DNA of 19,928 bases from Paranoxybacillus sp035645275. Its GTDB lineage: Bacteria; Bacillota; Bacilli; Bacillales; Anoxybacillaceae. How positions within the stretch are numbered: the first letter of the stretch is position 1; each line of letters starts with the position of its first letter. Of this stretch, positions 7,226-15,037 are shown piece by piece. The DNA is taken from the NCBI GenBank assembly GCA_035645275.1, contig DASQMX010000033.1:1-19928 (forward strand), written 5' to 3'. The translations under genes and the position numbers were made by a program. The notes beneath the pieces were generated by a model. That model was given only the letters and a program-made list of their open reading frames with translations, was not told the origin of the DNA and made no database searches.

Positions 7226-8164
7226 ATGATATCACCATTACGGTCTCAATCTGAGTTTTCGACAGCAAAATATAAAAGAGATTGGCGCGTTTGGTGGAGA
7301 CTTCTTCGCCCACATACATTAACAGCTGCTTTTGTTCCTGTTTCTATCGGTACGGCACTAGCCATTCATGTGACGAATATCAATATTCCGCTATTTGTCG
7401 CTATGCTTATTGCTTCTTTATTAATCCAAGCAGCGACTAACATGTTTAACGAATATTATGACTATAAGCGCGGATTAGATAATGCTGAATCTGTCGGGAT
7501 TGGCGGTGCCATTGTCCGTGACGGCATTCAACCGAAAACCGTTCTTTTGCTTGCGTTTTCCTTTTTTGGTCTAGCAATGCTGCTCGGCATTTATATTTGC
7601 GCCAACAGCAGTTGGTGGCTGGCTGTAATCGGTACAATTTGCATGGCGGCTGGATATTTTTATACAGGAGGCCCTGTTCCGATCGCCTATACACCGTTTG
7701 GTGAACTGGCAGCTGGCTTTTTCATGGGGGTTATTATCATTTTAATTTCATTCTTTATTCAAACAGGAGAAATAACATTGACTCCTGTACTCGTCTCCAT
7801 CCCAATTGCGATTTTAGTTGGAGCCATTTTGTTAGCCAATAACATTCGCGACCTTAACGGCGACAAAAAAAATGGCCGAAAAACTCTGGCTATTTTAGTT
7901 GGGCGTACAAACGCCATTCGCATTCTTGCAGGTATGTTTACCGTTTCATTTATATGGATAATTGGCTTAGTCATTATGAAGCTGGTTTCTCCATGGACAT
8001 TGATTGTCTTTTTAAGCATACCTAAAGCAATTGCCGCTACGAAAGGATTTATCGGCAAAACAAAACCAATTGAAATGATGCCGGCGATGAAAGCAACAGC
8101 ACAAACGAATACACAATTCGGCTTTTTATTAGCCATCGGTTTGTTAATCAGCTACTGGTTCTAA
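7226..8164 (+). CDS. menA: 1,4-dihydroxy-2-naphthoate polyprenyltransferase
   Basis: MenA attaches the polyprenyl chain to 1,4-dihydroxy-2-naphthoate to give demethylmenaquinone in the membrane. It belongs to the UbiA family. Both Asp-rich prenyl-diphosphate/Mg motifs are present: NEYYDYKRGLD (N75, D79, D85) and NNIRDLNGDKKNGRKT (D209, D213). About eight to nine hydrophobic segments follow an N-terminal RLLRPHTL, typical of the family. I chose the ATG at 7226 (312 aa, close to the 311 aa of B. subtilis MenA) because GAGGGG ends 7 nt upstream. The ATG at 7220 is too near the SD, and the frame from 7130 overlaps the promoter. It is transcribed away from the men operon, sharing its upstream region. 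A stem-loop terminator follows the stop immediately. Confidence 0.95.
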   Translation: MISPLRSQSEFSTAKYKRDWRVWWRLLRPHTLTAAFVPVSIGTALAIHVTNINIPLFVAMLIASLLIQAATNMFNEYYDYKRGLDNAESVGIGGAIVRDGIQPKTVLLLAFSFFGLAMLLGIYICANSSWWLAVIGTICMAAGYFYTGGPVPIAYTPFGELAAGFFMGVIIILISFFIQTGEITLTPVLVSIPIAILVGAILLANNIRDLNGDKKNGRKTLAILVGRTNAIRILAGMFTVSFIWIIGLVIMKLVSPWTLIVFLSIPKAIAATKGFIGKTKPIEMMPAMKATAQTNTQFGFLLAIGLLISYWF

Positions 8165-8279
8165 AGGGGTTGACCATGAGTTTCTGACCTCACGTATAGT
8201 ATTTTTATCCATTGTTATGTCCTATATATGATGGTTATGAGGTCTGACACTTGTTTTTTGGTCAGCCTCTTTTCTTTTT
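8163..8279 (+). terminator. Long stem-loop after menA, terminator and repeat-family member (copy A)
   Basis: AAAGGGGTTGACC (8163-8175) pairs with GGTCAGCCTCTTT (8260-8272) over 13 bp with two G-U pairs, followed by TTCTTTTTG. An inner stem GACCTCA (8186-8192) pairs with TGAGGTC (8238-8244). The outer stem plus T-rich tail ends menA transcription on the plus strand. The right arm TGAGGTCTGACAC...CAGCCTCTTT matches the right arm of the stem-loop at 10137-10167, so the two look like copies of one element. The remainder of the 8165-8350 gap up to yteA is T-rich and shows no convincing promoter. Confidence 0.65.
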
Positions 8280-8350
8280 GCTTATGTTTTCTTTTTTTCA
8301 GTGAATAATACATCATATAGATTCTTACTTTAAGGAAGGAGAAAACACTT

Positions 8351-9115
8351 ATGTTAACAAAACAACAATTATCGACCTTCCGCAGCAGACTGCTACAGGA
8401 AAAAAAGGAAATAGAAGAACGTTTAATCGCCAATGATCACTTCGGTAAAGAGCGAAGTCACGCTCACGATGCAGTCGGTGAATTATCGAGTGCAGATAAT
8501 CACCCCGGTGATGAAGGCACGGAATTATATGAACGGGAAAAAGATATCGCCTTAAATGAGCTTGCAGAAAAGGAACTAAAAGATATTGAACATGCCCTTG
8601 AAGCGATGGAAAACGGGACATATGGCAGATGTGAAGTATGCGGTCAAGACATTCCTTATGATCGACTGGAAGCATTACCAACCACAACGTTTTGTAAAGA
8701 ACATAGCCCTGACCAATTTGTTTCCCATCAACGTCCACTCGAAGAAGGAGTATTAATGCCTCCTTTCGGTAAATTTGATTTTGATGACCGAGATGCAGTC
8801 ATGTATGATGCTGAAGACTCGTGGCAAGATGTCGCCCGCTTTGGAACATCAGAGACACCGTCTGACTTAGGAAAAAATGTTGATCATTATAATGATGTTT
8901 ATGCAGAATCAGAGGAAAATGTCGGTTATGTAGAAGACTTCGAAAATTTCGCTGCTATTGATATTTACGGAAAAGAGGTAACGATTTATCCAAATATGCT
9001 GCATGAACAATTTGAAAAAACTCTTGATGAAGAAGGAATTATGTCCAACATCGGCGATTTGCCTGCGTATGAAAAAGACCCTTATACAGAAGAAGAAGCC
9101 GAAAGAAGACATTAA
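8351..9115 (+). CDS. yteA: YteA-family TraR/DksA-type zinc-finger protein
   Basis: This 254-aa cytoplasmic protein belongs to the YteA subgroup of TraR/DksA zinc-finger proteins found in Bacillus relatives. Residues 1-90 are charged and helical (coiled-coil like, LLQEKKEIEERL and ELAEKELKDIEHALEAM). The zinc finger is C94-x2-C97-x17-C115-x2-H118, with His as the fourth ligand. The C-terminal ~130 residues are acidic and specific to the subgroup. DksA-like proteins act on RNA polymerase through the secondary channel, but the role of YteA is not established and I infer none. The SD AAGGAAGGAG precedes the ATG. It sits after menA with its own terminator downstream. Confidence 0.85.
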   Translation: MLTKQQLSTFRSRLLQEKKEIEERLIANDHFGKERSHAHDAVGELSSADNHPGDEGTELYEREKDIALNELAEKELKDIEHALEAMENGTYGRCEVCGQDIPYDRLEALPTTTFCKEHSPDQFVSHQRPLEEGVLMPPFGKFDFDDRDAVMYDAEDSWQDVARFGTSETPSDLGKNVDHYNDVYAESEENVGYVEDFENFAAIDIYGKEVTIYPNMLHEQFEKTLDEEGIMSNIGDLPAYEKDPYTEEEAERRH

Positions 9116-9122
9116 TTGATGC

Positions 9123-9174
9123 AAAGACCATTAAGCTGCATATACTGGCAGCCATGGTCTTTCTTAATTTTTTT
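9123..9174 (+). terminator. Intrinsic terminator of yteA
   Basis: AAAGACCAT (9123-9131) pairs with ATGGTCTTT (9154-9162), with an inner stem GCTGC/GCAGC (9135-9139, 9148-9152), and is followed by CTTAATTTTTTT. It starts 7 nt after the yteA stop. Confidence 0.85.
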
Positions 9175-9188
9175 GAAACGAAAAGGGA

Positions 9189-9217
9189 TTGCTCCACGTA
9201 TAGAGAATATATACATT
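9189..9217 (+). promoter_or_regulatory. Candidate promoter of the AIM24-family gene
   Basis: TTGCTC (9189-9194) and TACATT (9212-9217) are 17 nt apart, placed after the yteA terminator and 27 nt before the next start codon. Both boxes match only partly. Confidence 0.4.
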
Positions 9218-9244
9218 ACAGAAAGCTAAATAGAGGTGACATGA

Positions 9245-10039
9245 ATGAACGCACATGAAATCGATTATCAACTGTATGGCGATGATATGCAGTTTGTTGA
9301 AATTGAATTAGATCCGCAGGAAAGTGTGATTGCAGAAGCTGGCGGGATGATGATGATGGAAGACGGCATCGACATGGAAACGATTTTTGGCGATGGAACG
9401 AATTCTAGTAAAGGCTTTTTTGGCAAGCTCGTTGGTGCCGGCAAACGTCTTTTGACAGGCGAAAGCTTATTTATGACTGTTTTTACTAATAACGGGTCAG
9501 GAAAACGGCGCGTTTCCTTTGCTGCTCCTTATCCTGGAAAAATTATTCCGATGGATTTAAGCGAACTTGGCGGAAAAGTCATCTGTCAAAAAGACTCGTT
9601 CCTTTGTGCAGCAAAAGGAGTTTCTGTCGGAATTGATTTCCAACGAAAGCTTGGTGCGGGCTTCTTTGGCGGAGAAGGCTTTATTATGCAAAAGCTCGAA
9701 GGAGACGGACTCGCCTTTTTACATGCTGGCGGAACGATTTACAAACGGGAGCTCCAGCCAGGTGAAAAGCTGCGCATCGATACAGGTTGCTTAGTGGCGA
9801 TGACAAAAGAAGTAAACTACGATATTGAATATGTTGGGAAAATTAAGACGGCCTTTTTCGGTGGAGAAGGTTTATTCTTTGCAACATTAACAGGGCCTGG
9901 GACTGTCTGGGTGCAATCGCTCCCATTTAGCCGCCTCGCTGATCGTATTATTGCGGCAGCACCAGCTACAGGAAGCCGTTCTGTTGGCGAAGGAAGCATA
10001 CTTGGACCAATTGGCAATTTGCTAAATGGAGATGATTAA
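9245..10039 (+). CDS. TIGR00266 / AIM24 family protein
   Basis: This 264-aa protein matches the AIM24/TIGR00266 family, whose bacterial function is unknown; the yeast member is a mitochondrial inner-membrane protein. It is Gly-rich and mostly beta, with repeated segments typical of the family: ESVIAEAGGMMMMEDGID, KGFFGKLVGAGKRLLTGESL, APYPGKIIPMDL, LGAGFFGGEGFIMQKLEGDG and TAFFGGEGLFFATLTGPG. The two FFGGEG repeats (around residues 139 and 200) suggest an internal duplication of the barrel. There is no signal peptide or membrane segment. The start at 9245 has GAGGTG 6 nt upstream; an ATG at 9241 is out of frame and stops at once. It converges on glgP with a shared stem-loop between them. Confidence 0.82.
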   Translation: MNAHEIDYQLYGDDMQFVEIELDPQESVIAEAGGMMMMEDGIDMETIFGDGTNSSKGFFGKLVGAGKRLLTGESLFMTVFTNNGSGKRRVSFAAPYPGKIIPMDLSELGGKVICQKDSFLCAAKGVSVGIDFQRKLGAGFFGGEGFIMQKLEGDGLAFLHAGGTIYKRELQPGEKLRIDTGCLVAMTKEVNYDIEYVGKIKTAFFGGEGLFFATLTGPGTVWVQSLPFSRLADRIIAAAPATGSRSVGEGSILGPIGNLLNGDD

Positions 10040-10043
10040 TGAT

Positions 10044-10169
10044 AAAAAGAGGCTGTTCTAAACAACGTGTCAGACCCCACAACACAATGTATCGGATATA
10101 ATGTTAATAAATGAACGATATATTGTGGATTGCTCGTGAGGTCAGACACTTATCGTTCAGCCTCTTTAT
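10044..10169. terminator. Long stem-loop between convergent genes, bidirectional terminator and repeat-family member (copy B)
   Basis: AAAGAGGCTG (10046-10055) pairs with CAGCCTCTTT (10158-10167). Further in, GTGTCAGACC (10067-10076) pairs with GGTCAGACAC (10140-10149) apart from one central mismatch. An inner stem CACAATGTATCG (10083-10094) pairs with CGATATATTGTG (10117-10128) with one G-U. A and T flanks make it a terminator for both the AIM24 gene and glgP, and the glgP stop codon (10166-10168) lies in the outer arm. Its arm sequences match those of the stem-loop after menA. Confidence 0.65.
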
Positions 10170-12571
10170 TTCCATGAAATCGGTTGTATGTTCCATATAT
10201 CGTTAGCATATTCCCGAATCGTTCTGTCGCTTGAGAAATGTCCAGAATGAGCTATATTAATGGCACTCATTTCTAACCATTTATCGCGTTGTTGGTAAGC
10301 TTTCTCCACCTTCTCTTGCGCTTCCACATAAGATGCAAAGTCTCTTAATACAAAGTATTGATCATTTTGCATTAACAGCGAATCATAAATTGGTTCAAAA
10401 TCATCGTGCACATTTGGAAAAAAGCCGTTTACTAATTGGTCGACTACTTGTTTAATCCGCTTATCGTAATGATAGTATTCATAAGCTTGATAGCCGCCAT
10501 TTTGGTAATAACTCATTACTTCATCAGCAGTTAGCCCGAATGTAAATATATTTTCTTCTCCGACTAGCTCCAAAATTTCAATATTCGCTCCGTCAAGTGT
10601 TCCCAGCGTAATGGCTCCGTTCATCATAAACTTCATGTTTCCTGTACCTGATGCTTCCTTGCTTGCTGTAGAAATTTGTTCACTTACATCAGCAGCTGGA
10701 AAAATTTCTTCGGCTAATGAAACACGATAATTTTCTAGAAAGATCACTTTTAACTGCTCATTTGTCTGCCGATCGCTATTCACTTTTTCTGCTAACGAAT
10801 TAATGAGTTTGATAATCCTCTTTGCATAATAATAGCCTGGCGATGCTTTGGCCCCAAAAATAAATGTTCGCGGATAAATCGAAAAGCTTGATTCCTCTTT
10901 TAGTCGGTTATATAAGTACATAATATGCAAAACGTTTAATAGTTGCCGCTTATAAGCATGAAGTCGTTTTACTTGCACATCAAAAATCGACGACTCATCA
11001 ACAACAACCCCTGTCTGTTCATAAATGCGCTGTGCTAGCATTTTTTTTCTTTTTTGTTTAAGCGTTTCTAGATTTTTCTTAAAGGAAGCATCGTATGCAT
11101 ATGGCTTTAAATCAATCAATTTTTCCGGCTGCTTCATCCATTCATCACCAATCGTATTTGTAATAAGCTGAGAAAGTGATGGATTCGCCTTCAACAACCA
11201 GCGCCGATGGGTAATCCCATTTGTTTTATTATTAAATTTTTCCGGAAAAAACTCATAAAATAATTTCATTTCTCGATGCTTTAAAATGTCGGAATGAATT
11301 TTTGCTACTCCATTCACACTGTAGCTGCCTACAATAGCTAAGTGCGCCATCTTTACGAGTCCATGAGCGATAATCGCCATCTCCTCAATTCTCTTCCAAT
11401 CCCCAGGATATCGATTCCATAAATCCCGGCAAAAACGTTCGTTAATTTCTTCCACAATCATGTAAATACGCGGCAATAACGGTTGGAAAATATAAACCGG
11501 CCACTTTTCAAGGGCCTCCGATAAAGTGGTGTGATTCGTGTAGGAAATGGTGTTTGTAGTAATATGCCAAGCGTCTTCCCAGCTCATTCCCTCTTCATCT
11601 AGCAAAATCCGCATCAATTCTGGGATTGCTAATACGGGATGGGTATCGTTGACATGAATGGCTACATGTTTATGGAAATCGTATAAATGGCCGTGCTTAT
11701 TGCGATAAGTTCGGACAATGCTGCCAATGCTAGCTGCGACAAGAAAGTATTGCTGCTTTAAGCGCAATATTTTCCCTTCATCATGCGTATCATCTGGATA
11801 TAAAAACTCAGAGATCGCTTCAGTCTCTCTCTTGTACTGCATAATATTTTTATGAATTGGGAACATCTTTGCAGGCTCTGCACTCCAAAGCCGCAATGTA
11901 TTTACTGTCTTTGTATCATAACCAATCACAGGCATATCATAAGGCACAGCCATCACTTTTTCTGCATTGATGTGACGGAAAGTAAGACGCCCCTTTTCCT
12001 GTAAAACTTCGACTTTCCCCCAAAAATTTACTTCAACCGCTAAATCCGCTTTTCTTACTTCCCATACGTTTCCATTGCGCAACCACTGCTCCGGCAGTTC
12101 CACTTGATAACCATCGACAATTTTTTGCTCAAACAATCCATGTTTGTAACGTATCCCACATCCGTGCCCAGGTAAATTTAACGACGCAAGCGAATCTAAA
12201 AAACAAGCGGCAAGGCGGCCAAGACCGCCATTCCCAAGTCCTGCATCCGCCTCGCTTTCTTCAATTTCTCTTAAATCGATTCCTAAATCTTTCATACCTT
12301 CTTCAACAACATCACGAATCCCAAGATTAATAAGGTTGCTTCCAAGAAGGCGGCCAAGCAAAAATTCAATCGATAAATAATACACTTGCTTATTGTTTTC
12401 GGCACGGTTTTTCTCATTGGTTTGAATCCAATTTTTGCTTATATACTCTCGAATCATATTCCCTAACGTATTATATTGGTCGCGTACGGTTGATTCTTCA
12501 AACCGTTTTCCACACATCATTTCCAGCTTTTTTAAAAAAACCTCTTTAAATTCCTCTTTGTTAGAGAACAT
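10166..12571 (-). CDS. glgP: Glycogen phosphorylase
   Basis: GlgP releases glucose-1-phosphate from the non-reducing ends of glycogen using phosphate and PLP. It is a GT35 enzyme of 801 aa, close to B. subtilis GlgP. Visible motifs: YYLSIEFLLGR near the N-terminus, EADAGLGNGGLGRLAACFLDS, NDTHPVLAIPELMR, NGITHRRWL, the region VKRLHAYKRQLLN, and the PLP site EASGTGNMKFMMNG with Lys about 647. I chose the ATG at 12569-12571, with GGGAG 8 nt upstream. A GTG three codons earlier (12578-12580) overlaps that SD and is less likely. The start lies inside the end of glgA (11-nt overlap). It is the last gene of the glg operon. Confidence 0.96.
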   Translation of the reverse strand: MFSNKEEFKEVFLKKLEMMCGKRFEESTVRDQYNTLGNMIREYISKNWIQTNEKNRAENNKQVYYLSIEFLLGRLLGSNLINLGIRDVVEEGMKDLGIDLREIEESEADAGLGNGGLGRLAACFLDSLASLNLPGHGCGIRYKHGLFEQKIVDGYQVELPEQWLRNGNVWEVRKADLAVEVNFWGKVEVLQEKGRLTFRHINAEKVMAVPYDMPVIGYDTKTVNTLRLWSAEPAKMFPIHKNIMQYKRETEAISEFLYPDDTHDEGKILRLKQQYFLVAASIGSIVRTYRNKHGHLYDFHKHVAIHVNDTHPVLAIPELMRILLDEEGMSWEDAWHITTNTISYTNHTTLSEALEKWPVYIFQPLLPRIYMIVEEINERFCRDLWNRYPGDWKRIEEMAIIAHGLVKMAHLAIVGSYSVNGVAKIHSDILKHREMKLFYEFFPEKFNNKTNGITHRRWLLKANPSLSQLITNTIGDEWMKQPEKLIDLKPYAYDASFKKNLETLKQKRKKMLAQRIYEQTGVVVDESSIFDVQVKRLHAYKRQLLNVLHIMYLYNRLKEESSFSIYPRTFIFGAKASPGYYYAKRIIKLINSLAEKVNSDRQTNEQLKVIFLENYRVSLAEEIFPAADVSEQISTASKEASGTGNMKFMMNGAITLGTLDGANIEILELVGEENIFTFGLTADEVMSYYQNGGYQAYEYYHYDKRIKQVVDQLVNGFFPNVHDDFEPIYDSLLMQNDQYFVLRDFASYVEAQEKVEKAYQQRDKWLEMSAINIAHSGHFSSDRTIREYANDIWNIQPISWK

Positions 12572-14012
12572 GACTTCCACTCCCAGTTGCTAATTCAGCA
12601 TAAAGCTGATTGTATTTAAAAGCAGACTGTGCCCAGCTGTAATCGCGGCTCATTGCCTCCTTGACAAGCTTCTCCCATACTTCTTTTTGATGATAAAACT
12701 CAATCGCCCGCCGAATCGTATACAACATGTCATGGGCATTAAAATTCGTAAAGCTGAATCCGTTCCCTTCTCCGGTAAATTCATTAAATGCTTGAACAGT
12801 ATCATTTAAACCGCCTGTTTCCCGCACAATTGGAATGGCCCCATATCGCAAGGCAATTAACTGTCCCAACCCGCATGGCTCAAATTGTGAAGGCATTAAA
12901 AAAAGGTCAGCACCTGCATAAATTTGATGAGCTAATTCCTCGTTAAAGCCGATATACACCTTTACCCTATCAGGATATGTAGCGGCCATTTCACTAAAGA
13001 AACTTTCGAACTCCCAATCTCCTGTGCCAAGCACAATAAACTGCACATTCTCTGCAAGAATTTCATGAAACACACACTTCACTAAGTCCAACCCTTTTTG
13101 CTTCGTTAATCGGGAAACCATTGCCATAATCGGCACATCTTCCTCGCTCGAAAGGCCAAAATACTGTTGCAGTGCATTCTTGTTAATTCCTTTGCGTGCA
13201 ATCGTATGCTGGTCATACGGTACAACAATATAAGGGTCTTTTTTCGGATTATAAATTTCATCATCAATGCCATTCAAAATGCCGACTAAATGATTTTTTC
13301 TTGCTCTTAATAACCCGTCAAGCTTCTCTCCATAATATTCGGTTTGAATTTCTTCCTTGTATGTCGGACTAACGGTCGTAATCATATCAGCGGAAACGAG
13401 TGCCGCTTTCATAAAGTTTACATTTCCATAAAACTCTAGATGATCAATGGTAAAATAACGATCGCTTAAGTTTAATAAGTCTCCTAAAATTTCTCTTGGA
13501 AAAATTCCTTGAAACTGGAGATTATGAATCGTAAAAACGGTCTTCATATTTTCATAGAAAGAGTTTTGCTTATATTCCTCTCTTAATAAAAACGGAATCA
13601 TTCCCGTATGCCAATCATGGCAATGAATAAGATCCGGTTTAAACGAAATCGCAGGAAGAGAATCTAACACCGCCCGGCAAAAATACGCAAAACGCTCTCC
13701 GTCATCATAATGTCCATACAATGAATCTCTCTTAAAATAATATTCATTGTCGACAAAATAATAGGTAACTCCTTCATGCTCCAATGTCTCAATTCCACAA
13801 TATTGCCGCCTCCAGCCGACTCTAACAATAAGCTGGGCAACCTTTTTCATTTGTTTTCGATAGTGTTCAGGAATAAAGCCATACTTCGGCAGCATGACAC
13901 GAATATCCGTGCCCAGCCGCTTTAACTCTTTCGGTAATGCTCCCGCTACATCAGCTAATCCGCCCGACTTGACAAATGGAACACATTCTGACACAACAAA
14001 TAACACTTTCAC
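12561..14012 (-). CDS. glgA: Glycogen synthase (ADP-glucose:glucan glucosyltransferase)
   Basis: GlgA extends alpha-1,4-glucan chains from ADP-glucose. It is a GT5 enzyme of 483 aa. The N-terminal ADP-glucose-binding motif KSGGLADV (15-22) is intact, as are HCHDWHT, the FTIHNLQFQG stretch, VSRLTKQKGLDL and the C-terminal PSQFEPCGLGQL with catalytic Glu378. The start is a GTG overlapping the glgD TGA (GTGA, 4-nt overlap). The nearest SD, AGGAG, lies about 13 nt upstream, which is long, so expression may depend on translational coupling to glgD. It overlaps glgP by 11 nt downstream. Confidence 0.96.
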   Translation of the reverse strand: MKVLFVVSECVPFVKSGGLADVAGALPKELKRLGTDIRVMLPKYGFIPEHYRKQMKKVAQLIVRVGWRRQYCGIETLEHEGVTYYFVDNEYYFKRDSLYGHYDDGERFAYFCRAVLDSLPAISFKPDLIHCHDWHTGMIPFLLREEYKQNSFYENMKTVFTIHNLQFQGIFPREILGDLLNLSDRYFTIDHLEFYGNVNFMKAALVSADMITTVSPTYKEEIQTEYYGEKLDGLLRARKNHLVGILNGIDDEIYNPKKDPYIVVPYDQHTIARKGINKNALQQYFGLSSEEDVPIMAMVSRLTKQKGLDLVKCVFHEILAENVQFIVLGTGDWEFESFFSEMAATYPDRVKVYIGFNEELAHQIYAGADLFLMPSQFEPCGLGQLIALRYGAIPIVRETGGLNDTVQAFNEFTGEGNGFSFTNFNAHDMLYTIRRAIEFYHQKEVWEKLVKEAMSRDYSWAQSAFKYNQLYAELATGSGSHVL

Positions 14013-15037
14013 TGATTCATCAACGCTCCTTGTACTGTTCCTTTGCGAATGACAAACGGCTGCTGCGCTGTACCGCGCAATGTCACACCGCTTTCCACTT
14101 TTACATCTTTATCAATAATGACACCATCTAACTCACAATTTTCACCAATTTGACTTTTTTGCATAATAATGCTGTTTTTAATGACTGTTCCTTTTCCTAC
14201 TTTCACTGCCCGAAAAATAATGCTATTTTCAACATGGCCTTCAATAATACATCCGTTAGCAATCATTGAATTTTTCACAACTGCTTCACTTGAATACTTT
14301 GTCGGTGGTTCATCTTTTACTTTCGTATAAATAGGGTTCGACTTGACAAATAACTGTTTCCAAATCATAGGATGAAGCAATTCCATACTATGGGCAAAAT
14401 AGTTGTCAATGGAATCAATCACGGCAACGTATCCACTATATTCATAATCACAAATTTTTAATTGATGACGATGATCTCTAACAACGTCAATAATGCTCCT
14501 ATAACCTGTTTCGTTGCGATTTATAATTAAATCAAGAAGAAGAGAAGTTTCTAAAATAAACATTTCAAGCGATCTGCCTTGATGACGTACTTCTGTAATA
14601 TCGCACTTGTTTTCAATATGGCGCTTGAGCACCATTTGATAGTCAATATTACAAACGGTATAACTGTTACAAATTAAGGCATATTTTTGTTTGCTTCGTA
14701 GAAAATAATCGATATGTTGTTCAAAATGCTCAAACGCTCCAATATGGCCATAAGGCATATTTAAATCTGGAGATGGAAAGAAAAATAATCCGTCTCTCTT
14801 ACGGTTTAAATCCCAGTTCTTTCCTGAACCTAAATGGTCCATTAACGACCGGTATTGATATTTAGGAAAAATTGCCACACTATCAATTCCAGAGTTAACC
14901 ATATTTGATAATACGAAATCAATTAACCGATAACGTCCTGCAAATGGAATCGCTGCAACACAACGATTGATCGTTAATGGTTCAAGCGCATCAATATATT
15001 TGGTTGCATCAATGACACCAAGCATCGTTTTATTCAC
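14009..15037 (-). CDS. glgD: GlgD subunit of glucose-1-phosphate adenylyltransferase (non-catalytic)
   Basis: GlgD is the second subunit of the heteromeric ADP-glucose pyrophosphorylase of Bacilli; in studied Bacillus/Geobacillus enzymes it raises activity of GlgC but is not catalytic alone. It is 342 aa. The nucleotide-binding loop GGxGSRL seen in GlgC is lost (here VIDATKYIDALEPLTINRC), while the fold markers FAGRYRLIDFVLSN, SGIDSV and GSGKNWDLNR remain. The C-terminus carries hexapeptide-like left-handed beta-helix repeats (NSMIANGCIIEGHVENSII). It starts with GTG, with AAAGGA 9 nt upstream, inside the last codons of glgC (8-nt overlap), and shares GTGA with glgA. Confidence 0.94.
   Translation of the reverse strand: MNKTMLGVIDATKYIDALEPLTINRCVAAIPFAGRYRLIDFVLSNMVNSGIDSVAIFPKYQYRSLMDHLGSGKNWDLNRKRDGLFFFPSPDLNMPYGHIGAFEHFEQHIDYFLRSKQKYALICNSYTVCNIDYQMVLKRHIENKCDITEVRHQGRSLEMFILETSLLLDLIINRNETGYRSIIDVVRDHRHQLKICDYEYSGYVAVIDSIDNYFAHSMELLHPMIWKQLFVKSNPIYTKVKDEPPTKYSSEAVVKNSMIANGCIIEGHVENSIIFRAVKVGKGTVIKNSIIMQKSQIGENCELDGVIIDKDVKVESGVTLRGTAQQPFVIRKGTVQGALMNQ

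Noticed and set aside
8276..8350. Sporulation sigma-factor promoter (CATATAGAT) for yteA
   Set aside because: The -10-like string is imperfect and no -35 box sits at the expected distance.
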